Source: a virus
Strand: one strand, 5' to 3'
IMG/VR virus record: IMGVR_UViG_3300034374_001272
Coordinates: 1-21,022 of that record
DNA length: 21,022 nt
The notes below the pieces were generated by a model. The model had not been told where the DNA came from and made no database searches. It saw only the letters and a list, made by a program, of their open reading frames with translations. The translations under genes and the position numbers were made by a program. Below are positions 20,921 through 21,022 of the stretch, in pieces. Positions within the stretch are counted from its first letter, which is position 1, and the number at the start of each line of letters is the position of its first letter.

Positions 20921-21022
20921 TTATTTCCTACCATCCATAAGGACTTGATCTAACTTAGCATCTAATGCATCAATCTTGTCTAATATTCTATTAATGTTTG
21001 ATGATACTTCTGTTTTAGTAAC
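20921..21022 (-). CDS. C-terminal end of a coiled-coil protein (5' part outside window)
   Basis: The frame is open from the window edge and ends with TAA at 20923-20921, two bases before the start of the 750-aa gene. The 33 visible residues, including INRILDKIDALDAKLDQVL, have hydrophobic residues at heptad spacing (I, I/L, I, L, L, L) and form a likely coiled coil ending in MDGRK. The last codons contain AGGA, the ribosome binding site of the next gene, so the two are coupled. The function of the whole protein cannot be told. Confidence 0.65.
   Translation of the reverse strand, partial: VTKTEVSSNINRILDKIDALDAKLDQVLMDGRK

Noticed and set aside
1-21022. tRNA genes, CRISPR arrays, IS elements or attachment sites
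   Set aside because: No cloverleaf-like sequence, spaced direct repeats, transposase or integrase was seen, and there is almost no intergenic space to hold them.

Overview
The window looks like part of the genome of a lytic, marine, podovirus-type tailed phage. It is gene-dense throughout: no stretch over 300 bases lacks a gene, most neighbours touch or overlap by 1-8 bases, and I see no rRNA, tRNA, IS element or CRISPR array. The gene set is a T7-like replication core (DnaB-type helicase, family A DNA polymerase, probable ssDNA-binding protein, exonuclease, T7-type endonuclease I), nucleotide metabolism genes (ThyX, MazG-like, B12-dependent ribonucleotide reductase), and a block of large, repeat-rich internal virion proteins on the other strand. 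The polymerase carries a DnaJ-like four-cysteine insert. From memory this insert, together with this gene set, is characteristic of the HMO-2011 group of phages of marine alphaproteobacteria (SAR116, Roseobacter relatives). I infer that affiliation and could not test it. The phage DUF1289 protein also fits a proteobacterial host.

Layout. Positions 1-11111 are all plus strand: 3' end of thyX (1-222), two small proteins (215-705), helicase (727-1947), DNA polymerase (1956-4004), a sigma70-like promoter (3985-4012), probable SSB (4046-4927), Cas4/RecB-like Fe-S exonuclease (4927-5787), a small DUF6447-like protein (5780-5968), an AT-rich gene of unknown function (5974-6669), endonuclease I apparently starting with ATT (6654-7079), four genes ending in a MazG-like one (7076-8200), class II ribonucleotide reductase (8197-10095), a DUF1289 protein, a membrane peptide, and a hairpin terminator (10421-10449). 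An endonuclease VII-like gene and a small protein resembling the Acb2/Tad1 family (possible anti-CBASS) follow.

Positions 11101-21022 are all minus strand and converge on the first block with an 11-base tail-to-tail overlap. Read in the direction of transcription they are: the end of a coiled-coil protein (beyond 21022), a 750-aa repeat-rich protein, a 549-aa protein with a C-terminal GH19-like lysozyme domain, a three-segment membrane protein (candidate holin), a 177-aa acidic protein, a 463-aa protein and an 1172-aa protein. I read these as the DNA-ejection and internal-core module plus lysis functions.

How it fits together. ThyX, MazG and the reductase supply and manage nucleotides. Helicase, polymerase and SSB copy the genome. 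The exonuclease and two different Holliday-junction resolvases recombine or degrade DNA and clear branches before packaging. The minus-strand proteins would be loaded into the capsid and injected with the genome. Primase, RNA polymerase (if any), terminase, portal and capsid genes are not in the window.
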